Positions 7,577-15,655 of a stretch of DNA of 64,000 nt are shown here, in pieces; position 1 is the stretch's first letter; each line of letters starts with the position of its first letter. The notes under the pieces are model-generated. The model was not told the origin of the DNA and ran no database searches. It saw only the letters and a program-made list of their open reading frames with translations. Origin of the DNA: Pontivivens marinum (GTDB lineage: Bacteria > Pseudomonadota > Alphaproteobacteria > Rhodobacterales > Rhodobacteraceae). The stretch covers positions 1 to 64,000 of the forward strand of contig NZ_OCTN01000004.1 in the NCBI RefSeq assembly GCF_900231835.1, read 5' to 3'. A program made the translations under genes and the position numbers.

Positions 7577-9358
7577 ATGATCATGAAACCTGAAAATTGC
7601 TCAATCAGTGGGCAGGCAACAGCCGCCAGCAACATTCTTGACCAGATTACGCTCGATCACGCGTGGGAATTGGTCACAACATTCTCAGGTAAGGAGCGTT
7701 GGCGCCCCGAGGATGTGAACGAAGCAGGCGAAATGATCGCAGATCGTTTGCGTGCTTTGGGCCTGCCGGTTGAAATCCATCGCCCAACTGTCGCGCTGTC
7801 GGTGCCGCTTTCGGCCAGTGTCACATTGGATGGCGAGGAGATGTTTGCGAAGCCGCCATCCTCCTCCAAGAGCTGCCCCGAGGGTGTTAGCGCCGAGCTG
7901 TTCTATATACCCGCGCAGAAATCCTCGCTGCGCAGCTATAATAAAAAGGCGATCGCGTTCTTTGGTGAGGATGTGGGCACCGATGTAGAAATGCGTGAAA
8001 AAGTTGCCGGTAAGATCCTGATTACAGAGGGTTTTGGAAACCCCGCGCTGGCCGCTATCGCGATGGAGTGGGGCGCGGTCGGCATGATCGCGGTCAACCC
8101 CGGCGTAGATACCCACTGGGGCACATGCACGACGGTTTGGGGGTCGCCTGACCTTGATGATTTCGGTCGCAAGCCTACGATTCCCGTGATCTCGGTTGCG
8201 AACCCGGTTGGCCTGAAGTTGATCGCCCGTGCGCAGGTCGGCCCGACTGAGGTTACGATCAAAACCGAGATGCAGGAGGGGTGGTTCGAGCAGGCTATCC
8301 CCGTCGTGGAAATCCCCAGTTCTGTCGATCCCGACAAATTCCTGCTGCTGCATGGCCACTACGATTCGTGGGATGTGGGCGTTGGCGATAACGCCACTGG
8401 CGATGCGACGATGCTAGAGATTGCCCGCGTATTGTGGGAGAATCGCGATCAGCTGCAACGGTCGGTTCGTGTTGCGTGGTGGCCTGGACACTCCACAGGT
8501 CGTTATGCCGGTTCGACCTGGTTCTCGGACCACTTTGCGCTGGATCTGGATGAGAATTGCGTGATGCAGGTGAACTGCGACAGTCCCGGTTGTCGCTGGG
8601 CAACATCCTATCACCAGACGACGGCAATGACTGAAACGCATATGCTGGTTAATGATGTGATTGAGAAAATCGCAGGCAAAACACCGGTGATGCAACGCCC
8701 ACATCAGGCCGGCGACTATTCCTTTAACAATATCGGGATTTCGTCCTTCTTCATGCTGTCTTCGACCATGCCAGACGATCTGCGCGAGGAGAAAGGCTAT
8801 TACGCGGTTTCGGGGTGCGGTGGAAATATCGCGTGGCACACTGAGAACGACACATTGGAAATCGCCGATAAGGATGTCTTGCTGACCGATATCAAGATTT
8901 ACCTCGAATCCGTTTGGCGTGTTGTGAATGCGACGGTGCTGCCAGTGGATTGGCGCGCAACCATCGCGGAGCTGCAAGTCACGGCGGATAAATATGCCGA
9001 AGCATCCGGGGAGGCGGTTAACCTGACGGCTGTTCAAGGTGCGGTTGCATCGCTGGCAAGCTCGCTCGATCGGTTCTATCTGGGCGTGGAGGATGGGGAT
9101 ATCCCCGTAAAAGCCGCTAATGAGGTCCAGATGCGTCTAGCGCGAATTATGGTTCCGGTGAATTATACAACCGCGCCACGGTTTACCCATGATCCGGCTA
9201 TCACCCGCGCGCCCATGCCATTGATTGAGGGCGTTATGGATCTGGCGCATGTTCCTGCTGAGATGCTTAACGTAACGCTAACGCAATTGATGCGTGGCGC
9301 AAACCGGACAGCGGCAGCGTTGATGGATGCGCGCCGCTTGGTTGATTCAGTGCTTTGA
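7577..9358 (+). CDS. M28-like metallohydrolase, paralog 1 of 3, altered active site
   Basis: 593 aa related to M28 zinc peptidases, with a PA-like insert around residues 100-235 (ILITEGFGNPALAAIAMEWGA, VNPGVDTHWG). Metal-ligand positions can be followed: HGHYDSW (His261, Asp263), GVGDNATGD (Asp271), NCDSPGC (Asp335) and AWHTENDT (His421). Where M28 enzymes carry the catalytic and metal Glu-Glu pair, this protein reads WWPGHSTGRYAGS, with Gly304-His305. The same change is present in both paralogs in this island. No signal peptide is visible, so it is probably cytoplasmic. It is divergent from the importer operon and shares its candidate operator. The likely role is hydrolysis of an imported amide, but the altered motif leaves the mechanism open. 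ATG at 7577 or 7583. Confidence 0.85.
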   Translation: MIMKPENCSISGQATAASNILDQITLDHAWELVTTFSGKERWRPEDVNEAGEMIADRLRALGLPVEIHRPTVALSVPLSASVTLDGEEMFAKPPSSSKSCPEGVSAELFYIPAQKSSLRSYNKKAIAFFGEDVGTDVEMREKVAGKILITEGFGNPALAAIAMEWGAVGMIAVNPGVDTHWGTCTTVWGSPDLDDFGRKPTIPVISVANPVGLKLIARAQVGPTEVTIKTEMQEGWFEQAIPVVEIPSSVDPDKFLLLHGHYDSWDVGVGDNATGDATMLEIARVLWENRDQLQRSVRVAWWPGHSTGRYAGSTWFSDHFALDLDENCVMQVNCDSPGCRWATSYHQTTAMTETHMLVNDVIEKIAGKTPVMQRPHQAGDYSFNNIGISSFFMLSSTMPDDLREEKGYYAVSGCGGNIAWHTENDTLEIADKDVLLTDIKIYLESVWRVVNATVLPVDWRATIAELQVTADKYAEASGEAVNLTAVQGAVASLASSLDRFYLGVEDGDIPVKAANEVQMRLARIMVPVNYTTAPRFTHDPAITRAPMPLIEGVMDLAHVPAEMLNVTLTQLMRGANRTAAALMDARRLVDSVL

Positions 9359-9365
9359 ACAAAAA

Positions 9366-9391
9366 GCCCCGCGCGAGTGATCGCGCGGGGC
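9366..9391 (-). terminator. Rho-independent terminator of the hyuAB operon
   Basis: GCCCCGCGCGA and TCGCGCGGGGC form an 11-bp perfect stem with a 4-base loop. Read on the minus strand the stem is followed by TTTTT (bases 9365-9361), as expected after the hyuB gene ending at 9416. It also lies just past the end of the plus-strand M28-like gene and may stop both transcripts. Confidence 0.75.
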
Positions 9392-9415
9392 AATTCAGGG
9401 GGCTATGTCTCTGGA

Positions 9416-11113
9416 TTATACCGCAGAGCCGTCACGATATACTGAACCGTCATCGGCAACACAGACACCGTAATATTGTGTTGCAGCCTCGGCTGTGACG
9501 TAGCCAAGTTGCAGGTCGCGGGCAATCAGCGCGCAGTCCCGTTCCGCCGGATTGCCAAAGCCGCCGCCACCGGGTTGGGCAAAGCGGCAGATATCACCTT
9601 TTTCCATCACGCCACGGCCACTGCGGGTAAAGGGCGCATCATCCCGAATTTGAATCACGCCTTGGGTGCCGGACAGGGCAGTTTCGCGCCCCATCGCGGG
9701 TTCGACCAGCCGACCACCTGAAAAGGCAACCTGTACAGGTGTATCGTTCAGGCACTGCATCACGGTTTCCTGCCCAAGGCCGCCGCGAAACTTACCCGCA
9801 CCGCCTGTATCTGGCCGTAATTCGCGTGAGATGACGCGGAAGGGGGCCTCCAACTCGAACAACTCGACCGAGGTGGTTGCAATATTGCCTGGAAAGACGA
9901 CTGCGGAATTGCCATCGCGATCCCTGAATGCGCCCTGTCCACCCTGCGCATTATAATGCGACAGGAATTCGCGCCCATCCGGTCCGACACCTGCGAATTT
10001 TTCCGTCCAGAGGGGGTAGGTCCCCGATGGTGCCATGGCGAGGTCGGGGGCGACTTTGTAAATCGCGCCCATCAATGCCTCTACCGTGAAATAGGACAGG
10101 AGGGACCGGTACATTCCCGGCGCAGGGAATGTGGGGTTTAGAACGGTGCCCTCGGGCACGAACAACTTTACCGGACGGAAGGCCCCCGCATTCATCGGTA
10201 AATCGGGGCAAAGCGTTGCGATAAACGGAAACACTGCATAGGCGCGCGTGATGTTGAACACCGCATTGATCGGCATCGCGACCTGCGGTGAAGTGCCGGT
10301 GAAGTCCAGATGGACCTCACCCTCCTGCACTGTCAGCTTGACCGAAATTTTCAGACGCTCACCGTTTTCGTTGGTGATCTCGTGGAAAACCTCGGAATGC
10401 GCCTCACCCACGGGCAATCGGGATAGGGCCTTGCGGAACATGGCCTCCGTTGCGTCGGTGATTTGTTGGGCTAATGTTTCCAGTTGATCCAAATCGAAAT
10501 CCTGCATCAAGCCGACAATGCCCTTGGCGCCGACCCGATTTGCGGCGATCTGCGCTGAAATATCGCCCAGAACCTTCTCGGACATCCGCACATTGCGGGC
10601 GAGCAGGCGATACAGTTCGTCATTGCGTACGCCAGCGCGCCACAGTTTTGAAACGGGAATGATGACGCCTTCTTCGTATACGTCGCGGGCATCCGTCGCA
10701 CCCAGGCGCCCCCCCATATCGGCATGATGTGCGCAGGTGCAGGCAAAGCCCGCCAAACGGCCCAAGTAGAAGATCGGCGTTGCGACAAATACATCCGGTG
10801 CATGACCCGCGCCAACCCACGGGTCGTTACAGATCAGGATGTCGCCATCCTCCAGCGTTTCGGCGGGATATGTGGCCAGCATCTCGCGGATGACAGTCGG
10901 TGTCGAGCCTGCCTGCCCGGGGGTGCATTGGTTTGACTGGGCCAGCATTGTGCCATCGGCATCATATAGCGCACATGCGTAATCCTGATTGTCACGCACG
11001 ATCAGCGAGAATGCCGTGCGTTCCAGCGTCGTGGCAATCTCATCCGCGACGGAGGCGAGGCGTGACCAGATAACTTGCAGGCGGATCGGGTCGAGTGGGG
11101 TTTCTTCGCGCAT
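9416..11113 (-). CDS. hyuB: hydantoinase B/5-oxoprolinase-type subunit (HyuB), first copy
   Basis: This is the B subunit of a two-part ATP-dependent amidohydrolase of the oxoprolinase / N-methylhydantoinase class, which opens cyclic amides using ATP together with HyuA. It starts DPIRLQVIWSRLASVADEI and shows the family landmarks ERTAFSLIVRDNQDYACALYD, GDILICNDPWVGAGHAPD and HADMGGRLG. The C-terminal GGAGKFRGGLGQ and PGGGGFGNP loops are also present. Its 565 aa are normal. It begins 3 bases after hyuA, with GGAG nine bases before the ATG, so the two are co-translated. The real substrate is unknown; methylhydantoin, oxoproline and caprolactam-type lactams are known for relatives. Confidence 0.9.
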   Translation of the reverse strand: MREETPLDPIRLQVIWSRLASVADEIATTLERTAFSLIVRDNQDYACALYDADGTMLAQSNQCTPGQAGSTPTVIREMLATYPAETLEDGDILICNDPWVGAGHAPDVFVATPIFYLGRLAGFACTCAHHADMGGRLGATDARDVYEEGVIIPVSKLWRAGVRNDELYRLLARNVRMSEKVLGDISAQIAANRVGAKGIVGLMQDFDLDQLETLAQQITDATEAMFRKALSRLPVGEAHSEVFHEITNENGERLKISVKLTVQEGEVHLDFTGTSPQVAMPINAVFNITRAYAVFPFIATLCPDLPMNAGAFRPVKLFVPEGTVLNPTFPAPGMYRSLLSYFTVEALMGAIYKVAPDLAMAPSGTYPLWTEKFAGVGPDGREFLSHYNAQGGQGAFRDRDGNSAVVFPGNIATTSVELFELEAPFRVISRELRPDTGGAGKFRGGLGQETVMQCLNDTPVQVAFSGGRLVEPAMGRETALSGTQGVIQIRDDAPFTRSGRGVMEKGDICRFAQPGGGGFGNPAERDCALIARDLQLGYVTAEAATQYYGVCVADDGSVYRDGSAV

Positions 11114-11116
11114 TGC

Positions 11117-13165
11117 TTAAACTCCAGTATTGATTTCGAGCCACCCTAGGGCGTGGCGTTCAGCATAGGCGCCGGTTCCTAGATGGATTGATGTGCCGGG
11201 CTGGATGATCAAGGCAGGCCCATCGATACGGTCTGTAATCGCGTCGAAGCGCATGACCCTGTGCGGCACCATCGCCTGTACGCCTTGATCCCAGATCGTG
11301 CGGTTGGATTCCGCTGATGCCACGGTGTCTGATGCTGTGAACTGTGGGCCTGATGCATCTGCCGTGGCCTCAACCCGCAGGGTTACAATCTCGATCTGCA
11401 TGTCGTCATAGACATATCCGTAGGCTTCCAAATAGGCGTGGGCGAAGTTTTCGGCGATTGATCCGCGTGCGATTTCGTCAATCGGGACGCGCAGTTGATG
11501 GCCCTGCCCAATATAGCGCAGGTCGGCGAACAGGTTGAAATGTTGTGCCGCATCAGGGGCAGAGGCGGCGATGATTGCGCCCGCCTGATCGCGCAGTTCA
11601 CCTATGACGGTGGTCAGGGCGCCTTCGTCCACCTCATCCAAGCGGCGGGGGTAGGAGCGGGCAACCTCGTAACTGGGAGCGGCCATCAGGAACCCAAGTG
11701 CAGAGAAAACGCCAGCGGCTTCGGGCACGATGATTTTTGGAATCTTCAATTTTCGGGCCACCTCCATCGCATGTAGGGGACCACCGCCACCAAATGCAAC
11801 CATGGCTGTTTCTGTCAGGTCACCAGCATTTTCCGCCGCGTAGATCCGTGCGGCTTGCGACATGTTTTCGTTGACGATCTCGATGATTGCGGCGGCGGCC
11901 TGTTGCACATCCAACCCCAGTGGATCGGCCACTTCACGCAAGATCGCATCGGCGGCGGCATCGCGGTCGAGGATAATTCCGCCCGCGGCGAATTCAGCCG
12001 GGTCAAGGAACCCGAGGATCAAGTTTGCATCTGTGACCGTGGGCTGGGTTCCGCCACGACCAAAGCAGGCAGGGCCGGGATCGGCCACGGCGCTTTCGGG
12101 GCCAACCTTTAACCGGCCAAGTGTATCAACCTGCGCGATGGAACCACCGCCGGCGCCAATCTCGATCAGGTCAACCGTGGGAACCGCCAATGGGGTGCCT
12201 GAACCCCGCTTGAAACGGTGCACGCGATCCACCTCATAGGAGCGGGTGATGGGCATCTCACCCTTGCGGATCAGGCAGGTTTTGGCCGTGGTGCCGCCCA
12301 TGTCGAAGGCGATGGCGTCGCTGTGACCGGCTAGACGTGCGAGGTTGCGGGCCGCTAACACGCCTCCGACGGGGCCGGATTCTGCCAAACGTACCGGGCT
12401 TTGCCGTGCGGTTTCGGCTGTAATGACACCCCCGCCTGATTGCATCAGATATAGCGGTACGCCGTGGCCTCGCTCGCTCAATGCGCGCTCAACGCCGGCC
12501 AGATATTTGTCTACCTTGGGTTTGACATAGGCATTCAGGGTCGTGGTGGTGAAACGTTCAAATTCACGGATTTCAGGCAATACGTCCGAGGATAGGGAGA
12601 AGGAGAGGTCAATCCCGGCATCCCGTGCGATTTCGGCGACTTGCGCCTCGTGCGCGGGGTTAGCATAGGCGTTGATGAAGCAGACGGAGACGCTTTCGAT
12701 GCCCTGCGCGCTAAGCTCATGCAGGATTTCCGTGACTTCGGTCGGGTCGATCGGCGTGACCTCTGACCCATCAGATGCGATACGCCCTGCGGTTCCAATA
12801 CGCAAATTCCGCGGCACGATAGGCTTGGGGTATTCCTGCCGGATGTCATAGATATCATAGCGGATTTCACGCCGCGTCTCGATGATATCCCTGAAGCCCT
12901 CGGTGGTGAGAAGCGCGGTTTTGGCGCCTTTTCGTTCAAGGATTGCGTTGATGACCAGAGTGGTGCCGTGGATCAGAACTTTTAAATTCTCGGGCAGGGT
13001 AGGGTGGTTTTTGGTAAGCGCATCAATGCCATTCATCAGGCCGTCTTCGGGTCGCTCAGGTGTGGTTGCGACCTTGAGCGTTTCGATTTTGCCTGTTGCC
13101 ACCTCGTAAAGAATGAAGTCGGTGAAGCTGCCGCCGATGTCGCAGCCAATACGATATTTTGTCAT
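11117..13165 (-). CDS. hyuA: hydantoinase A/5-oxoprolinase-type subunit (HyuA), first copy
   Basis: This is the ASKHA-fold ATPase subunit of the amide-opening complex. The ATG at 13165 gives MTKYRIGCDIGGSFTDF, with the phosphate-1 loop right at the N-terminus and GGAG upstream. The longer frame above it has no family similarity. Other landmarks are LIHGTTLVINAILERKGAKTALLTTEGF, a second nucleotide loop AIAFDMGGTTAKTCL, EIGAGGGSIA and FGGGGPLHAMEVARKL. It is 682 aa long. It precedes hyuB in the same operon and follows the M20 gene by 70 bases. The reaction type is known from the family; the substrate is not. Confidence 0.92.
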   Translation of the reverse strand: MTKYRIGCDIGGSFTDFILYEVATGKIETLKVATTPERPEDGLMNGIDALTKNHPTLPENLKVLIHGTTLVINAILERKGAKTALLTTEGFRDIIETRREIRYDIYDIRQEYPKPIVPRNLRIGTAGRIASDGSEVTPIDPTEVTEILHELSAQGIESVSVCFINAYANPAHEAQVAEIARDAGIDLSFSLSSDVLPEIREFERFTTTTLNAYVKPKVDKYLAGVERALSERGHGVPLYLMQSGGGVITAETARQSPVRLAESGPVGGVLAARNLARLAGHSDAIAFDMGGTTAKTCLIRKGEMPITRSYEVDRVHRFKRGSGTPLAVPTVDLIEIGAGGGSIAQVDTLGRLKVGPESAVADPGPACFGRGGTQPTVTDANLILGFLDPAEFAAGGIILDRDAAADAILREVADPLGLDVQQAAAAIIEIVNENMSQAARIYAAENAGDLTETAMVAFGGGGPLHAMEVARKLKIPKIIVPEAAGVFSALGFLMAAPSYEVARSYPRRLDEVDEGALTTVIGELRDQAGAIIAASAPDAAQHFNLFADLRYIGQGHQLRVPIDEIARGSIAENFAHAYLEAYGYVYDDMQIEIVTLRVEATADASGPQFTASDTVASAESNRTIWDQGVQAMVPHRVMRFDAITDRIDGPALIIQPGTSIHLGTGAYAERHALGWLEINTGV

Positions 13166-13235
13166 GTTGCGTGCTCCGGCAGGTGTTTCAGTGATCTGGT
13201 TGGGTGGTCTGCTATGCTGTTTCGGGCTGTGCAGG

Positions 13236-14636
13236 TCATGTTTGCGCCCCCGTTGCATCCGCACCGATATCCCAGAACAGGCCGGTCATTATCGCGAGGC
13301 CCTGCTCAACGATGGGTTGCAGCAAATGTTCATCAGGGCCGTGCTGTTTGCAGCCGCCATAGGAATGCGGAATCCAGATGACGGGACAGCCAAGGTGGCG
13401 GGCAAAGATTTCAGAGGGCAGGCCACCTGACGAATTGGGCATCAATGTCGGGGCATAGCCGATTGTTTTCTCAACGCTGGTCATAACGCGATCGACCCAC
13501 GGATTGTCAGGGTCGGTGCGCCATGCAGGGAACCGATTTTTGGACAGGTCCACGATTTCCACCTGCTGAAACCCGTGGGCGTCCAAATGCGTGCGCAGGG
13601 CAGGTATGAATTGGGTTTCATCCACATCTGCCGTGTAGCGGATTTGGCAACTAGCGGATGCATCGGGTTGCACGCCGTTGATCGGTTTTTCCGGCGCGCC
13701 GGTCACGTAGGCCAGCACGATAAAGGAGGTCCATCCATACATTTTTTCGGCGCGGCTTAGGCCGGCCTCGCCCCAGTCATCGGGCATAATCAGGGTCGGA
13801 TCAGAGGGATCGACGTTGATCCCCTTTAGCGCGGCGGTCACTTTGGGAGGGACGGATTTTGGCAGCCAGTCCTCGACCAGAATACGCCCACGTGGTGTTG
13901 TGATCGAGGCAAGTGCATGGGCGAGGATGAGGCCGGGGTCCTCTAACACGCCACCCCAATGGCCGGAATGACGACTGCCCTCACGCAATTTCACGCGCAG
14001 GTCAAAGGCAAATGCGCCGCGATTGCCAAGTTTGATATCCACCTTATCGCGGACAAGGCGCGGGCCATCGGATGCGAGCAGCACATCGCAGGACAGGGCC
14101 TCGGCCTCGGTTTCCAGCAGGACATCAAGGCCAACGGACCCGATCTCCTCGGATGTTTCGATCACGAATTTCGCGTTAAAGCCTAGCTTGCCGCGAGATT
14201 TCAGCGTGGTTTCCAGCGCTGCGATCCAAATGGCGTGCTGGCCCTTATTGTCGGCCGCGCCACGACCGTACCAACGCTCCCCCTCAACCGTGACGGTCCA
14301 TGGGTCCAAGCCCTCGCGCCATTGCTCGGGAATGCCACGCACGACATCCCCGTGACCATAGCCCAGTACGGTCGGAAGGGAGGGGTCCTCAATCCGGTGC
14401 GCGATTAGAAAGGGGCCGCCACCCTCGACCGGATTGTCGATGATGCGGCATTCAAAATCCAATGCCTGCAATGCGGGCGCAATTTGATCTGCCAGATAGC
14501 GGTATAAATCGGGCAGGCGGTCTGCGTTCTGGCTCTCGGTCGGGACGGCAATGCGCTGTCGTAGCACATCCAAAAACCGCCCATCACGCGCGAGGGCAGA
14601 GGCATTGTCGGTTGCGGTCAAACGATCTGAGTTCAT
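13236..14636 (-). CDS. M20-family metallopeptidase/amidohydrolase, first copy
   Basis: This zinc-dependent exopeptidase or N-acyl amidohydrolase has 466 aa and is cytoplasmic, with no signal peptide. Metal and catalytic motifs are GYGHGDVV (His, Asp), GRGAADNKGQ (bridging Asp), IETSEEIGS (catalytic Glu and ligand Glu), LASDGPR (Asp) and IPHSYGGCKQHGPDE (His). The middle HSGHWGG stretch belongs to the dimerisation lid. It heads the M20-hyuA-hyuB operon. A candidate IclR operator overlaps the ribosome-binding region two bases upstream of its ATG. It could hydrolyse the linear product made by HyuAB, but that order is inference. Confidence 0.9.
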   Translation of the reverse strand: MNSDRLTATDNASALARDGRFLDVLRQRIAVPTESQNADRLPDLYRYLADQIAPALQALDFECRIIDNPVEGGGPFLIAHRIEDPSLPTVLGYGHGDVVRGIPEQWREGLDPWTVTVEGERWYGRGAADNKGQHAIWIAALETTLKSRGKLGFNAKFVIETSEEIGSVGLDVLLETEAEALSCDVLLASDGPRLVRDKVDIKLGNRGAFAFDLRVKLREGSRHSGHWGGVLEDPGLILAHALASITTPRGRILVEDWLPKSVPPKVTAALKGINVDPSDPTLIMPDDWGEAGLSRAEKMYGWTSFIVLAYVTGAPEKPINGVQPDASASCQIRYTADVDETQFIPALRTHLDAHGFQQVEIVDLSKNRFPAWRTDPDNPWVDRVMTSVEKTIGYAPTLMPNSSGGLPSEIFARHLGCPVIWIPHSYGGCKQHGPDEHLLQPIVEQGLAIMTGLFWDIGADATGAQT

Positions 14637-14637
14637 T

Positions 14638-14652
14638 TTTCACCTATCGAAA
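14638..14652. promoter_or_regulatory. candidate IclR operator at the M20/hyuAB operon
   Basis: TTTCACCTATCGAAA matches the TTTCA-N5-TGAAA pattern with one mismatch and abuts the start codon of the M20 gene (14636-14634). Binding here would cover the Shine-Dalgarno region and 5' end, which fits repression. Confidence 0.5.
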
Positions 14653-14717
14653 AGCTTTTTCGTATAATAGAAAAATTAGAAGGCTAAACGCAACCAGTCA
14701 TGCAGGCAGAAATGAAA

Positions 14718-14741
14718 AAACCCGCCGGTGGGGGCGGGTTT
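14718..14741 (-). terminator. Rho-independent terminator of iclR
   Basis: AAACCCGCC and GGCGGGTTT pair over 9 bp with a 6-base loop. On the minus strand the hairpin runs into T residues (complement of the A-run at 14715-14720), 25 bases after the iclR stop. Confidence 0.7.
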
Positions 14742-14766
14742 CGTGTTTCTAAACAGTGGGTAAGGT

Positions 14767-15540
14767 CTAAAGCCGTGCCGTATTTATCGCATGTGCGCCA
14801 ACGAGGCGTGTGATCTGAACCCCCGCCTCGCGCAGCAGATCCAGTACATGGCCGCGCTTTTCTGGCGGCAGCAGGTCCGTTTTTCCGGTGATTGCCATTG
14901 CGGCGGCCACTTGTGAACTGCTGTCATAGATCGGGATCGCGATGGAATAGGTGGAGTGGTCCAGCTCCCCTTCAGACATGACCCAGCCATCGCGCTGGAT
15001 GGCCGATATTGCCTCACGCAGGCGGTCGGGTTCAATCATTGTCGCAGGTGTGAAGCGGGCCAGATCACTGGCCAGAATAGCCTCGCGAATATCCTCAGGC
15101 GCGTAGGACAGTAGGACTTTCGGCCCGCCGCCAGCATGCAGTGGGCCGCGACGACCGATTTCAGCAAATATGTGCTGTTCCTGTGTGCCACGTTGCAGCG
15201 CCACGGTAACGGAGTTCATTCCGTCGCGGATCTGGATCGAGACGTTGCACCCCGTTACGCGGCTAAGCTCAACCATTTGTGGTTCGGCTGCTGACAGTAG
15301 TTTGGATTGCCGACGTGCCTGATCGCCCAAGATCATGGCGCGCCATGACAACGTATAGGTGCGCCGAACCGTATCCTTGGATACGAAACCGCGCTCCTCA
15401 AGTGTGTAAAGCAGGCGAAAGATCAGCGTCTTGGTAAGACCCGTTTTCACGGCAAGTTCTGAAACGCCGCTATCAGGTGAATCTGCCAATGCTTCAAGTA
15501 GCAACAGCGCCCTGTCTACTGCGGAAATCGTGTAGTTCAA
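14767..15540 (-). CDS. IclR-family transcriptional regulator
   Basis: 257-aa DNA-binding regulator. The N-terminal winged helix-turn-helix includes ALLLLEALADSPDSGVSELAVKTGL within residues 10-60. The C-terminal effector domain follows, with GPLHAGGGPKVLL and the late ST-YSIAIPIYDSSSQVAAAMAITG stretch typical of IclR. The start is TTG at 15540, with GGAGG six bases upstream. It is divergent from the second M28-like gene and downstream of its own terminator-separated neighbour M20. Palindromes on both sides of the gene and at 7492 suggest that it controls the importer, M28-like and M20/hyuAB genes in response to a catabolic intermediate. That assignment is inference. Confidence 0.93.
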   Translation of the reverse strand: MNYTISAVDRALLLLEALADSPDSGVSELAVKTGLTKTLIFRLLYTLEERGFVSKDTVRRTYTLSWRAMILGDQARRQSKLLSAAEPQMVELSRVTGCNVSIQIRDGMNSVTVALQRGTQEQHIFAEIGRRGPLHAGGGPKVLLSYAPEDIREAILASDLARFTPATMIEPDRLREAISAIQRDGWVMSEGELDHSTYSIAIPIYDSSSQVAAAMAITGKTDLLPPEKRGHVLDLLREAGVQITRLVGAHAINTARL

Positions 15541-15629
15541 GGGGCCTCCAAGCCGCAGTAAGCGATAAAATCACTGGTACATGCAGTCGAAATAAAGGAA
15601 TAAATAGAAATTACAACAATGAAAAAGTG

Positions 15630-15644
15630 TTTCACCTACTGAAA
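15630..15644. promoter_or_regulatory. candidate IclR operator upstream of second M28-like gene
   Basis: TTTCACCTACTGAAA is an exact TTTCA-N5-TGAAA palindrome, 11 bases upstream of the ATG at 15656 and in the shared region with divergent iclR. It could mediate autoregulation and control of the M28-like gene. Confidence 0.6.
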
Positions 15645-15655
15645 AATCAGGAGAT

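Noticed and set aside
9416-13165. Calling the first hyuAB pair a 5-oxoprolinase or methylhydantoinase
   Set aside because: The sequence supports only the general ATP-dependent amide-opening class; no residue or neighbour fixes the substrate.
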